Of a stretch of 64,000 bases of DNA, positions 26,942 to 35,172 are shown piece after piece (the stretch's first letter is position 1; each line of letters opens with the position of its first letter). Under the pieces are notes generated by a model. It saw only the letters and a list, made by a program, of their open reading frames with translations. It ran no database searches and was not told the origin of the DNA. Made by a program: the position numbers and the translations under genes. The stretch spans positions 124,001 to 188,000 of the forward strand of contig NZ_FOLG01000008.1 in NCBI RefSeq assembly GCF_900112335.1, given 5' to 3'. This DNA is from Tropicimonas isoalkanivorans. Lineage in GTDB: Bacteria > Pseudomonadota > Alphaproteobacteria > Rhodobacterales > Rhodobacteraceae.

Positions 26942-28792
26942 TCAGGGCGACGGACGCTCACCGAGCTTTAGCGTTCGCTCCCAATAATCATCGGTGGCGA
27001 TTCGCCTATACCCAGCCTGCCAGTCCTGTCTCAATCGGCCATAGCAGCGGATGAATCGGAGACCATTGCGCACCATTCTGCGGCTCTGGCGGAAAGCGCG
27101 GGACTTGGAATGGCTGACGCTAATCGAGGTATTCTCGACACGATTGAGATAGATTGCATGCTTTGCGCCCCAGATCCGGCAGAGCATCGCCTGTTCACCG
27201 GCGAGCAACACCTTTCGCGTCGCGAAGGCCCGGAAGAATGGCAGGAGGTGGCCGTTTAACGTGAACTTCATCAACAGCACCGTCCAGCGGCCTGCGTCGT
27301 CAGCGTCAGGTGTACGGGGGGGCATCGCGCCATCATGCTGGCTATAGCCTTCCGCCTTGGTCAGCGCCTTGATGTCGGCGCGACGTCTGGCAATGTCAGC
27401 GTTCCGAGCGAAGAAGTCCGGCCCTTCCATCACGTCCTCGATCGCTAAGTTCAGAGCCTCCAGCGTCTCGTAGCGACAGTAGCACATCGCCCTGGCGAAG
27501 AACCAAGCCGCGATCTTGACAGTACGCAGAGCGCCGATGTCCATCGACGGCAATGACAGGTGGTGCACCATATGGCTGCGCAAGTCGAGGTATTCTGTCA
27601 GGGGGGTAATTTTGTCAGTAAAATCGGCGTCTTGAAAAGTGATTACTCCGGGTAGGGTCGTCATACGAAAGCCGTTGGCCAGCGAAAAGCTGACGTCGTC
27701 GCCACGAACAAAGAACGGAAATGGGGGGTGCTCTACACAGGCGGTGGGAAATGCGAAGTACCACCATCCTCCGTAAAAGTTCCAAGGGACCCCGATGCTC
27801 TCGGCTTCCATTGACAACAAGTGATGGAAATTGCGCATGTCGACGTCGCCAAACAATCGATTGCACTTGGCGAGAAACGTGGCGCCGTTTTCCCAAAGGG
27901 CCCACTTGTCGGTTGCCCGCGCAAGCGCGCCGGCGATGGCAGTACGCTCATCCTTGGCATAGGCGAGGAAGGTCCAGGTACGTTCGATCGAGGACATATG
28001 GATCTTGGCTTCGTCATCCATAAAGAGGGTATGGGTCGCGCCCCGCCTGCGTGCCTCGATCAAGCCCCGCGCGAAACCGCCCGATCCACCGAGGTTCTCG
28101 TTGTCCATCGGGGACACGTACTGGTCTGCCTCGATACCGGCGCTCTTACCGTTATCCACCACGATGACATGGACATGCTCCCCAATAGAGGAACTGGCAA
28201 GATAGTGCCTAAACCGGTCGACCGCTTTCCGCACGGCTTCCTCGCGCCGGAACGTCGTGATGACGACAGCTATTTCGGGAGTCCGTACCGGGGCTTGTGC
28301 CGTCATCCAGTTGGCCGATTTTAGGCGTCCAATGCCGAGAGACCGAAGTTCGAAGAAGAGGACTCCACCATTCGCTATCGACGGGATCCCGGAAATGTCC
28401 AGCTCGAACGGCTCATCCGGCTGGAAGGTTATCAGTTCGTTGTACACCCTTTCGTGCGAGCTATCGGCAATCGCCTGCGTCACCCTAAGTTCAAAGGTGC
28501 CCTCGCCAATGAGTACGAGCCTTATATCCGTCAACCCACAATGGTGCTGCCACTTCCCGAGGCTGAAGAGGTTGAATAAGGTATCGAATTCAGCCACGCC
28601 GCCGGGACCAAAGACGACATGGCCGCTTTCACGCGAAACGGCGCAGGCACCGCGTTGACGGACGTAAAGATCTGGTTCGGTGCAGATGCCGGTTTCCGCA
28701 TGGACGAGTCCTTGCAGCAGGTTGAGTTGCCCCGTCGTCTCCTCGTCCAGCAATGGAAGTTTACTCGAATGATGCATCTGTCCCATCAGCAT
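26942..28792 (-). CDS. GlfT2-like GT2 glycosyltransferase (galactofuranosyltransferase type)
   Basis: 616 residues. An N-terminal beta-rich domain (to about 165) is followed by a GT-A domain starting IAVVITTFRREEAVRKAVDRF, with NLGGSGGFARGL and the metal-binding acid motif FMDDEA (near residue 255), then a W-W-Y region (FYGGWWYFAFP) and a helical C-terminus (about 430-616). This layout matches GlfT2, the polymerising galactofuranosyltransferase of mycobacteria, and its proteobacterial relatives that use UDP-Galf or a related sugar. ATG at 28792 follows GAGG; its start is overlapped by the end of a broken upstream frame. No UDP-galactopyranose mutase is in the window. Confidence 0.82.
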   Translation of the reverse strand: MLMGQMHHSSKLPLLDEETTGQLNLLQGLVHAETGICTEPDLYVRQRGACAVSRESGHVVFGPGGVAEFDTLFNLFSLGKWQHHCGLTDIRLVLIGEGTFELRVTQAIADSSHERVYNELITFQPDEPFELDISGIPSIANGGVLFFELRSLGIGRLKSANWMTAQAPVRTPEIAVVITTFRREEAVRKAVDRFRHYLASSSIGEHVHVIVVDNGKSAGIEADQYVSPMDNENLGGSGGFARGLIEARRRGATHTLFMDDEAKIHMSSIERTWTFLAYAKDERTAIAGALARATDKWALWENGATFLAKCNRLFGDVDMRNFHHLLSMEAESIGVPWNFYGGWWYFAFPTACVEHPPFPFFVRGDDVSFSLANGFRMTTLPGVITFQDADFTDKITPLTEYLDLRSHMVHHLSLPSMDIGALRTVKIAAWFFARAMCYCRYETLEALNLAIEDVMEGPDFFARNADIARRRADIKALTKAEGYSQHDGAMPPRTPDADDAGRWTVLLMKFTLNGHLLPFFRAFATRKVLLAGEQAMLCRIWGAKHAIYLNRVENTSISVSHSKSRAFRQSRRMVRNGLRFIRCYGRLRQDWQAGYRRIATDDYWERTLKLGERPSP

Positions 28793-29091
28793 TTGCCAAC
28801 CTCATTTTGAAATCTGCGTTCGGACATGGGGAAGAATTCGCCGAGGACGCTTGGTTGATCCGAACGGAGCGACGCAGACGCCTGTAGGATGGACGGCTTC
28901 GCGAGCTCCAGCGCCGAAATGATCGACATTTCGTTCGCGTCCCACATGAATGGCAACGTCCAGTTGATCCACTTCGATGCCCCTGCTCGAGTATCGCGCT
29001 TCTCCGGTGCACGCCTATCAGCAATCTGTACCGGAACGCCCTTGTTTGCACCAACACATGCAGCAACTCGGAACGCAAAGACAAGCAGGTT
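28786..29091 (-). pseudogene. 3' remnant of a protein-coding gene, cut off by an in-frame stop
   Basis: A minus-strand frame of 101 codons reads like real protein (for example SKWINWTLPFMWDANEMS and SALELAKPSILQASASLR, then GEFFPMSERRFQNEVGKC) and its TGA (28788-28786) overlaps the start of the GT2 gene, as in coupled operon genes. It has no usable start: an in-frame TGA (29094-29092) interrupts it, and the same frame upstream continues as VVILGPSVAGLS. This looks like the tail of a gene lost by deletion or nonsense mutation between the sulfotransferase and the GT2 gene. I do not recognise the family. Confidence 0.45.
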
Positions 29092-29172
29092 TCAGGACAA
29101 GCCAGCAACCGACGGACCTAAAATTACGACAGATGCTGACAACCTCCGCGGTACGGCCTCAGGTCGCGACAC

Positions 29173-30282
29173 TCAATGCCCAGCGGCCAGCTTTCGCAAC
29201 AACTCCCAGGCCGGCGGTTGCGGGCGCGCTCTTTCGGGAAGCTCCAAAAGCAGTTCCAGAGCGGCCCGGCTGGCGACCTCCTCCGGCACAGGATGGGCAA
29301 TTCGCATTTCGTCGATGTCAGGAAAGAACGGCGAGCGGTTCGCGACCTGGCCGACATAGGAGTGGATCGGCTCAAAGGCGTCCGCCAGAAAGGTGCGCGC
29401 TCCCTGCCCTAGCACTTCCACCTCGGCGTTTTTGTGGACCTCCTTGGCGATGTTCGTCGATTCGAGGAAGTGCATGAAGCGCTCCGCATCGGGACGATCC
29501 AACTCTTGGTTCGCTCGGCGCATGATGTCGTAGAAGGCATACGGGATGCTTTTGTTGGCCCGCGGCGCGGGTACGAGTCCGCTCGGAAAATCGATCCCAA
29601 CCTGCTGGACGAAATCCTCGCAGGACCCACCTACCGCGAGGACATCGGAGTAATTCCTGATGTGGAAGACCGCATCGGGAAAGGCCTCCGTCCAGGGTTG
29701 GAGGAGCGTCTGATAGTCGAAGTGAACAGTGTGGATGTACTTCTTGGCCACCTCGCCCTCCAGACGCCCCCACCTGTAGCCGAAGCGGAACCGTTGACCG
29801 TGCCAAGACGCGAGATACTCGTCTGGGCGGCGCAGCGTTAGGTAGATTTCGAAAGAGGCGCCCGGAAAGAAACTTCTCAGTTGCTGGGTCAGGGCCGGTG
29901 ACTCGTGACCAAAATTCGACATCACCTCCGAGCACAGCACGACGGCTCTTGGCGAAAGGTTGTCGATTTGCTCCCGGATCGCACGGGCCATCTGAAACAC
30001 GGCGGGAGGCCGGTCGATGAAGGCCGGCAGCTTAAAGCCTCCAGCTTCCGCGATCATTTTGAAAACGAGAGTGTTGTGAGGCTCTCGTTCATTGAGAGTC
30101 AGATCGCCGTCGTCGTCTTTGCCGGCCATTGCCCGGGCAAGGCAATTCGCCATGCCTTCAAATTCGACCATCGGATAAAGGATGCCGCCATCCCGGATGA
30201 GCTTCAGCCAGTTGCGGGAAAGATAGGTCTGCAACGCGGTCGAGCCGACCTTGTGGTGCCCGATGTAGATGATAACTTTCAT
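29173..30282 (-). CDS. sulfotransferase-fold protein 1
   Basis: 369 residues. The N-terminal strand and loop VIIYIGHHKVGSTALQTYL is a 5'-phosphosulfate-binding P-loop variant as in PAPS-dependent sulfotransferases (K-x-G-S/T-T/S), and YLTLRRPDEYLASWHGQRF fits the 3'-phosphate contact (R...S). Expected role: transfer of sulfate from PAPS to a surface glycan or lipid. ATG at 30282 was preferred to a TTG 12 bases upstream. It sits with a second sulfotransferase-like gene upstream (40 bases apart), in the same direction as the GT2 gene. Confidence 0.75.
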   Translation of the reverse strand: MKVIIYIGHHKVGSTALQTYLSRNWLKLIRDGGILYPMVEFEGMANCLARAMAGKDDDGDLTLNEREPHNTLVFKMIAEAGGFKLPAFIDRPPAVFQMARAIREQIDNLSPRAVVLCSEVMSNFGHESPALTQQLRSFFPGASFEIYLTLRRPDEYLASWHGQRFRFGYRWGRLEGEVAKKYIHTVHFDYQTLLQPWTEAFPDAVFHIRNYSDVLAVGGSCEDFVQQVGIDFPSGLVPAPRANKSIPYAFYDIMRRANQELDRPDAERFMHFLESTNIAKEVHKNAEVEVLGQGARTFLADAFEPIHSYVGQVANRSPFFPDIDEMRIAHPVPEEVASRAALELLLELPERARPQPPAWELLRKLAAGH

Positions 30283-30321
30283 GATCTTCGCCAATTCTAG
30301 CCGAGCGAGGCTCGCAGTCAG

Positions 30322-31455
30322 TCAGCCATCGCCGTGCATCTCGGCCAGCCGCCGCTTATGGAAATACTTGACCCACGGCGTTTCGCCGTTCCCCAACATC
30401 TCCTCGATAATCTGTGAACACAGCAGGAGGCTGCGTATCTCCGAAGCTGAGAAGATATCCTCGGCGCAGGAGGCTTGCGGCACCGAGCATGCGCTATCGA
30501 TATCAGCCTGAATGGTCTTTTCCATTAAGGGAGCCCCCCCGAACATTGCCTTGTCAAGTTCGCGGGCGTCCTCGAGGTAGTGCTCGCCGGCACGTTCGGC
30601 CAAGTCCCGGTGAATGCGCACCTTGGTTGTCGTCTCCCCGTTGGGCATCGCTCCAATGACCCGTGCTAGCATCCATCCGTAGTTGTGATGGAAGCCGCCT
30701 CCTTTCTGGCCGATCTTCCCGTGCAGGTATTTCACTCGGAGAAGATCCTCCAACGAGAGGGACTCGTTCTGGTTATCGGACTGCGCCAGTGTGAAATCGA
30801 CCTGCCCTAGCGAGGCTACGATGAAGTCATCGAGAAGCGACCCGTTTTCGAGTGCCGAGCGCAGAAACGGACGCAGCACAAAGTCGTCGCCAAAGACCTC
30901 GCACCATTGTTTGAAGCGTGGGGCGTAGAGGAACAGCTTTTCTCTCATGCAGAGATCGAAAAAGGATTCCAGATCATCGGAATACGCGCCGATTTTGATA
31001 CGCTCCGCATGGCTGGACACCAGACGTTGAAGATGTGGGCGAACGTAGGCGACAATCCGGATCCGGTCGAACGAGCCGCCGAAATACTTGTTGAGTAGTT
31101 GATGCAGGCGAACCGGATTGAACGCCTCGAACTGCTCGGCCGAGATTACCGAGACGCGGGGACCCGGTTCAGCCAACTTCTCGGCGAGTTGCGAGAGGCG
31201 CTGATGCGCCTTCTTACCGTCGGGACTGTTTGGAGTGTCCAGAACCGCACGGAACAATCCCGGAAGGTAGTTGTGGTTGAGCGGCGACGTGTAGACCGGG
31301 CATTCCCCTCCGATCAGCACCTGTTTCTTGGCGAAAGCGTGCTGGATCGTCGTAGAGCCGGTCTTGTGATCCCCGACATGAACGATCAGCGTCTTTTGGG
31401 CGAGGGAAGCAGAAACATCCCCCTCCACGTTGGCTTGCGCGCCTCCAGTTTGCAT
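30322..31455 (-). CDS. sulfotransferase-fold protein 2
   Basis: 377 residues. P-loop LIVHVGDHKTGSTTIQHAF near residue 22, the same K-x-G-S-T pattern as the neighbour, and RIVAYVRPHLQRLVSSHAERI in the position of the 3'-phosphate-binding Arg/Ser. The rest is divergent between the two, so they are probably paralogues with different acceptors rather than a recent duplication. Start at 31455 (MQTGGAQAN) follows AGGA; longer starts lack ribosome sites. Likely co-transcribed with sulfotransferase 1 and the GT2 gene. Confidence 0.72.
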   Translation of the reverse strand: MQTGGAQANVEGDVSASLAQKTLIVHVGDHKTGSTTIQHAFAKKQVLIGGECPVYTSPLNHNYLPGLFRAVLDTPNSPDGKKAHQRLSQLAEKLAEPGPRVSVISAEQFEAFNPVRLHQLLNKYFGGSFDRIRIVAYVRPHLQRLVSSHAERIKIGAYSDDLESFFDLCMREKLFLYAPRFKQWCEVFGDDFVLRPFLRSALENGSLLDDFIVASLGQVDFTLAQSDNQNESLSLEDLLRVKYLHGKIGQKGGGFHHNYGWMLARVIGAMPNGETTTKVRIHRDLAERAGEHYLEDARELDKAMFGGAPLMEKTIQADIDSACSVPQASCAEDIFSASEIRSLLLCSQIIEEMLGNGETPWVKYFHKRRLAEMHGDG

Positions 31456-31549
31456 GATTCCTGCTCCGACGGGCCGTTGGTGCTCAATTTTCATCCTGTT
31501 AGCGCATCTGCATTTTTCGCACAACGCGCTCTCGCCTTCGTCGGCAGGA

Positions 31550-32719
31550 CTAGTTCCTCACGTCATCAAACTCGCACGCCGGCCCACCCAGAACAAATTT
31601 TTCCAAGATGTCGGGCGTGAAATTCGTGCAGCGGAGGATGTCATTCTCCTTGTCTCCGCTCTCTTTCGATCCGCGTTGCCTGGCATGAAAAATGATATCG
31701 ACGAGCTTTCCGTCCCCATCTGTCACCGGGAAAGGCCTCCCGATATGGGTATAGTTCTTCGAGCTCTCAGCTACGAACGGCCTTACGTCGCTCCCGTCGC
31801 TCCGCAAGACCTTTTCGCAGCCCGCCATGGGAGAGGCGCAGACGGCGACAAAGCCGCCGTAGTTGCTCTCGGAGCGGTACGCGCCGGCAGAATAGAGCAA
31901 GAAATGCGTCCCGTTCGGGGAGGCATAGCCCCACGCACCTTCTATGAGGCTGCCATTGCTTTCCAGACGGATCTCGGAGGGCATCGGGCGCGCCCGGTCC
32001 CACCCGGTTTTGTCCACTTTTTTCGGAACCTTTCTGCCAGGGCACAACAGCGCCTTTCCCTTGTCCTGTACGACGAGGTCGGACTGCACCTGTTGCACGC
32101 GAATACAGGTAATCCAGTCATCGTCGCCCCTAAGGTCCCGGCGGTCGTCGATGTAGACATAGACATTTCCGCGGTGCACGAACGGGTCGCCATTGTATGT
32201 GGACTTTATCATCGGCGTATTATCGCGCATCTTCCAATCGAGGGGAAAACCGCCTTCGGTGCGCCGCGTGTCGCCTCGCGGTTCGAACACGTAGACGCTT
32301 CGCCCTCGTTTCTTCGGCTCGTCCCTGTCAAAGTCGGACGCCTGCTGCAATGAGGCGATCAGCACCACCCCGTCGGACGAGCGAAAGAACTTCTTGCCCC
32401 ACGCGTTGAAGCCGGATTTGCGTAACAGCCGTTTGCCGTTGGGAGAGAAGAGCCGAATTCTATATGGCGTCCCGTCGTCGGCGTTGAAGGTGCCAGGACG
32501 CACGTCGGGGTATTCGATGATATTGGAATTGGTGCCAGAGAGGATGTATGTGCCGCCGTCCGCTCGGAAGACATTTGGGTCCCGCAGCCAGACAGTTCCC
32601 TCGCCTTTCCAGACGATCGGGGAGACCTCCTGGCTCCACCCCGACCCCGTTGACAGGGAGATCGACAGCCCTGCGAGAAGCATCGCCGTTGCCCATGTGA
32701 AACCTGTGGATCTGCGCAC
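31550..32719 (-). CDS. secreted beta-propeller protein (GH43-like fold), function unknown
   Basis: 389 residues with a signal peptide (hydrophobic TAMLLAGLSISLS, cleavage near GWSQ). The mature protein shows five-bladed propeller features: WLRDPNVFRADGGTYILSG early, PMIKSTYNGDPFVHRGNVYVY, and LIEGAWGYASPNGTHFLLYSAG, the latter like the EGP-W...YYLFYS strand of GH43/GH62 glycosidases. Catalytic acids are not firmly identified, so glycoside cleavage or binding is only an inference. GTG at 32719 follows GAGGG; the preceding TTG-initiated extension breaks the signal peptide. It sits upstream of the sulfotransferases in the same direction. Confidence 0.6.
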   Translation of the reverse strand: MRRSTGFTWATAMLLAGLSISLSTGSGWSQEVSPIVWKGEGTVWLRDPNVFRADGGTYILSGTNSNIIEYPDVRPGTFNADDGTPYRIRLFSPNGKRLLRKSGFNAWGKKFFRSSDGVVLIASLQQASDFDRDEPKKRGRSVYVFEPRGDTRRTEGGFPLDWKMRDNTPMIKSTYNGDPFVHRGNVYVYIDDRRDLRGDDDWITCIRVQQVQSDLVVQDKGKALLCPGRKVPKKVDKTGWDRARPMPSEIRLESNGSLIEGAWGYASPNGTHFLLYSAGAYRSESNYGGFVAVCASPMAGCEKVLRSDGSDVRPFVAESSKNYTHIGRPFPVTDGDGKLVDIIFHARQRGSKESGDKENDILRCTNFTPDILEKFVLGGPACEFDDVRN

Positions 32720-33056
32720 GTTATGGCCCTCGCCTGCATCATCGAAACTTCGGGCACTATGTAGCGGTTCCGCAGCCAAAGGAACCGGGAAGTGGGCGTC
32801 TGGTCTGCCTTAAACAAATGGGGCCCGGACGGCGCTCGCGTTCGCCACCTATTATGATGACTGAGGGACCGGATGAGACAAAACCGGTAGAGCAGGTGAT
32901 GGTCGCCAAGGTCTTTACCGGGTTCAACACGTGCGGCACCAGCGCCTGACATGGCGGCTTCGCCGCGGTCATGCTCTCCCAAGAGGGTACCTTGTCCGCT
33001 CAGGGTCGATACAGTAGTAGTTGCTGCGCCATAGGAACGACAGGGACAACTCTCCG
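32720..33056. other. divergent promoter region inside the glycan island
   Basis: 337 bases between the minus-strand propeller gene and the plus-strand sulfotransferase 3. Open frames here are short and unconvincing. It should contain promoters for both transcripts; no clear operator was recognised. Confidence 0.45.
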
Positions 33057-33812
33057 ATGACGGCACCCAGGCCGGCGCAACTGGCTCCCACGCTGGAAGC
33101 CTTTCAGTTCTTACGCCGAAACTCCGCGATCCCAGAGACATTTTTCGTAATGGGAGAGCGTTGTTCGGGCACAAATTTCCTCAATGCGGTCGTGCGCCGG
33201 AACCTGCCGGTAAAGCCGATAGAGTTCCACTTCTGGAAACACGGTTTCCCTACGTTCGACGTGATCGGTGAGACAACGGTCATTCTGATTTCCTACCGCA
33301 ATGCAGCGTCATGGGTGCGCAGCCTTTACGTAAGCCCTTGGCACGCCAGCGAGGAGATGCAGGCCCTGGATTTCTCGGCCTTCCTGCGCTGCCCATGGGA
33401 CACCGTCATCGATAACCGCTTCATGCGCCGGAAATACAAGGGCTCGCCGCTCCTCGGTTTGCCCCTGCAGATGGATCGCCACCCAATTACGGGCGAAGTA
33501 TTCGAGAACGTTTTCCAAATGCGAACTGCGAAACTGCGGGCCCTCGAGGGGATGCGCAACCGCGGCTGCAACGTGGTTTACGTTCGGTTGGAGGATGTCG
33601 TCTCCCGTACGGATGCCTTCCTCGACCAATTCAGCGAGGCCTTTGGTACATTGCGCACGCGGAACTCCACCTTCATCCCCGAAAAGCGTCTAGGCGGGTG
33701 GCCGGAGGACAAGAAGCGGACGTCGGTACAAGCGCTGTCAGATGACGACTGGTCATTCATGAAGAGTCAACTCGACCTCGAACTGGAAGCCCGCTTCGGT
33801 TACCAGTACTGA
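33057..33812 (+). CDS. sulfotransferase-fold protein 3
   Basis: 251 residues. P-loop ETFFVMGERCSGTNFLNAVV (G-x3-S-G-T-N) near residue 30 and VILISYRNAASWVRSLY in the position of the 3'-phosphate site, as in compact bacterial sulfotransferase-like proteins. It belongs to a different subtype from the two minus-strand genes. The start at 33057 is the first ATG near the conserved core; the ribosome site is weak. Followed 47 bases later by a GT2-like gene in the same direction. Confidence 0.68.
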   Translation: MTAPRPAQLAPTLEAFQFLRRNSAIPETFFVMGERCSGTNFLNAVVRRNLPVKPIEFHFWKHGFPTFDVIGETTVILISYRNAASWVRSLYVSPWHASEEMQALDFSAFLRCPWDTVIDNRFMRRKYKGSPLLGLPLQMDRHPITGEVFENVFQMRTAKLRALEGMRNRGCNVVYVRLEDVVSRTDAFLDQFSEAFGTLRTRNSTFIPEKRLGGWPEDKKRTSVQALSDDDWSFMKSQLDLELEARFGYQY

Positions 33813-33859
33813 GCGATCCTGCGCATTCCGGATCATTCACCCCAAGGAAACCAAACCTG

Positions 33860-34846
33860 ATGACTGAGCCGAGACGGATCGCTTGCCTGACCATGCTGCG
33901 GGACGAAGAATTCTTCTTCCCGATCTGGTATCGTTACTACGCGTCGTTGTTCGGTCCGCAAAACTTGTTTGTCATAGATCACAAGTCGCGCCGTCGGCCG
34001 ACAGCGCCGGAGACCGGGCATAACCTGAATATCGTGACAGTGCCGTTCGAACACGCACTCGACAAGAACCGCAAGCCACGAAAGCTCGACGGATCTCGCT
34101 TTCAGCTTATATCGCGACTGGCAGAGGGTCTCCTAACGTACTACGATGCTGTCATTTTTAACGACACCGACGAGATCTTCGTCGTGGACCCGGCACGCTT
34201 CGCCAATCTGAAGGACTTTCTGAACAGCCCCGAAGGCCAGGCGCCGGTCCTGGCAGGCATGGGACTGGATGTAATTCAAGATCCGGAGGAAGAAACTCCA
34301 CTGGACCTGACCCAGCCAGTTCTGCGCCAGCGCCGTCATTTCGTCTATTCGCCGGTGTGGGCAAAGCCACACATCATCGCGGAGCCCTGCAACATCGCCC
34401 CGCACGGCGTTTCAATTCCATTCCGCTATCACCCCGATCTCTACCTGGTGCATCTGAAGAACGCCGATCTCGCGGAAATCATGAAACGGCAGGCCGAGCG
34501 GCAAGGCGCAGTCGATGCGAATACCATTGCAGTGAACTGCACCTGGCGGATGACAGCCGAGCAGAAAAAAAGCGAACTCGCCAGCCTGCTCGACCTCCCG
34601 CAGAAATTTGGGGAACTATCCCATCGTGAAATGATCAAAGACGACTTCGATGGCAAAGATGGTTTGCTCGGTGGCGATGACGGTCCCAGCCGGCGTCGTA
34701 AGGCAAAGTTCTTTCCGTGGGCGTACAAAGTACGTGAGTTCCTGACGCCGAACACGGTAAGCGCCCTACAATCGCACCGGTACCTCCTTCCAGCACGCTT
34801 CCAAAGCGCGTCAGACTTTTTGGAGACCGATGCAAGTCGCGATTGA
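33860..34846 (+). CDS. GT2-like glycosyltransferase (Glyco_tranf_2_4 type)
   Basis: 328 residues. The N-terminal GT-A start ACLTMLRDEEFFFPIWYRYY, followed by a strand NLFVIDHKS and the acidic metal motif FNDTDEIFVVDP (near residue 100), matches the PF13704-like glycosyltransferase group often found near sulfotransferases in capsule and exopolysaccharide islands. Downstream, VHLKNADLAEIMKRQ resembles the His-x-K end of the catalytic domain. Codon use is visibly less GC-biased than in flanking genes (for example AAAAAAAGC runs), in line with acquisition. The sugar donor is unknown. Confidence 0.7.
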   Translation: MTEPRRIACLTMLRDEEFFFPIWYRYYASLFGPQNLFVIDHKSRRRPTAPETGHNLNIVTVPFEHALDKNRKPRKLDGSRFQLISRLAEGLLTYYDAVIFNDTDEIFVVDPARFANLKDFLNSPEGQAPVLAGMGLDVIQDPEEETPLDLTQPVLRQRRHFVYSPVWAKPHIIAEPCNIAPHGVSIPFRYHPDLYLVHLKNADLAEIMKRQAERQGAVDANTIAVNCTWRMTAEQKKSELASLLDLPQKFGELSHREMIKDDFDGKDGLLGGDDGPSRRRKAKFFPWAYKVREFLTPNTVSALQSHRYLLPARFQSASDFLETDASRD

Positions 34847-35172
34847 CGCGGTGCAAGGCGTCGCAACGGACTAGTTCGGGCCAGTGTAAGCCTCGGTTTT
34901 GGTCTCTAGGCTCGAAGCAGTTCCGGTTGCCAACCAATTAACGATCTCGCGGACCGATTACAGATGCGTAAAAAAAAATCTGCCGGAACGGGCCCGGATA
35001 ACTAGCTTTTCCTCTTGTCGGCGTCCGGTGCAGATCCATCGTGACATAAATCTTCTGAAGAAGCAGAGGAGCCCGGTGGATTACCGAAATATTTGGGCTG
35101 CGCGAAGATCTGAGTCGCGACTTCGCGTTGCCCGCGAGAAAACGAAAGGGCGACACTGAAGGAGCGTTCCGC
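34847..35172. other. intergenic region at the right edge of the glycan island
   Basis: 326 bases, AT-richer than the next gene, with a run of A at 34970-34977. No convincing frame, terminator or attachment site was seen. It presumably carries the promoter of the SLC13-type permease. Confidence 0.45.
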
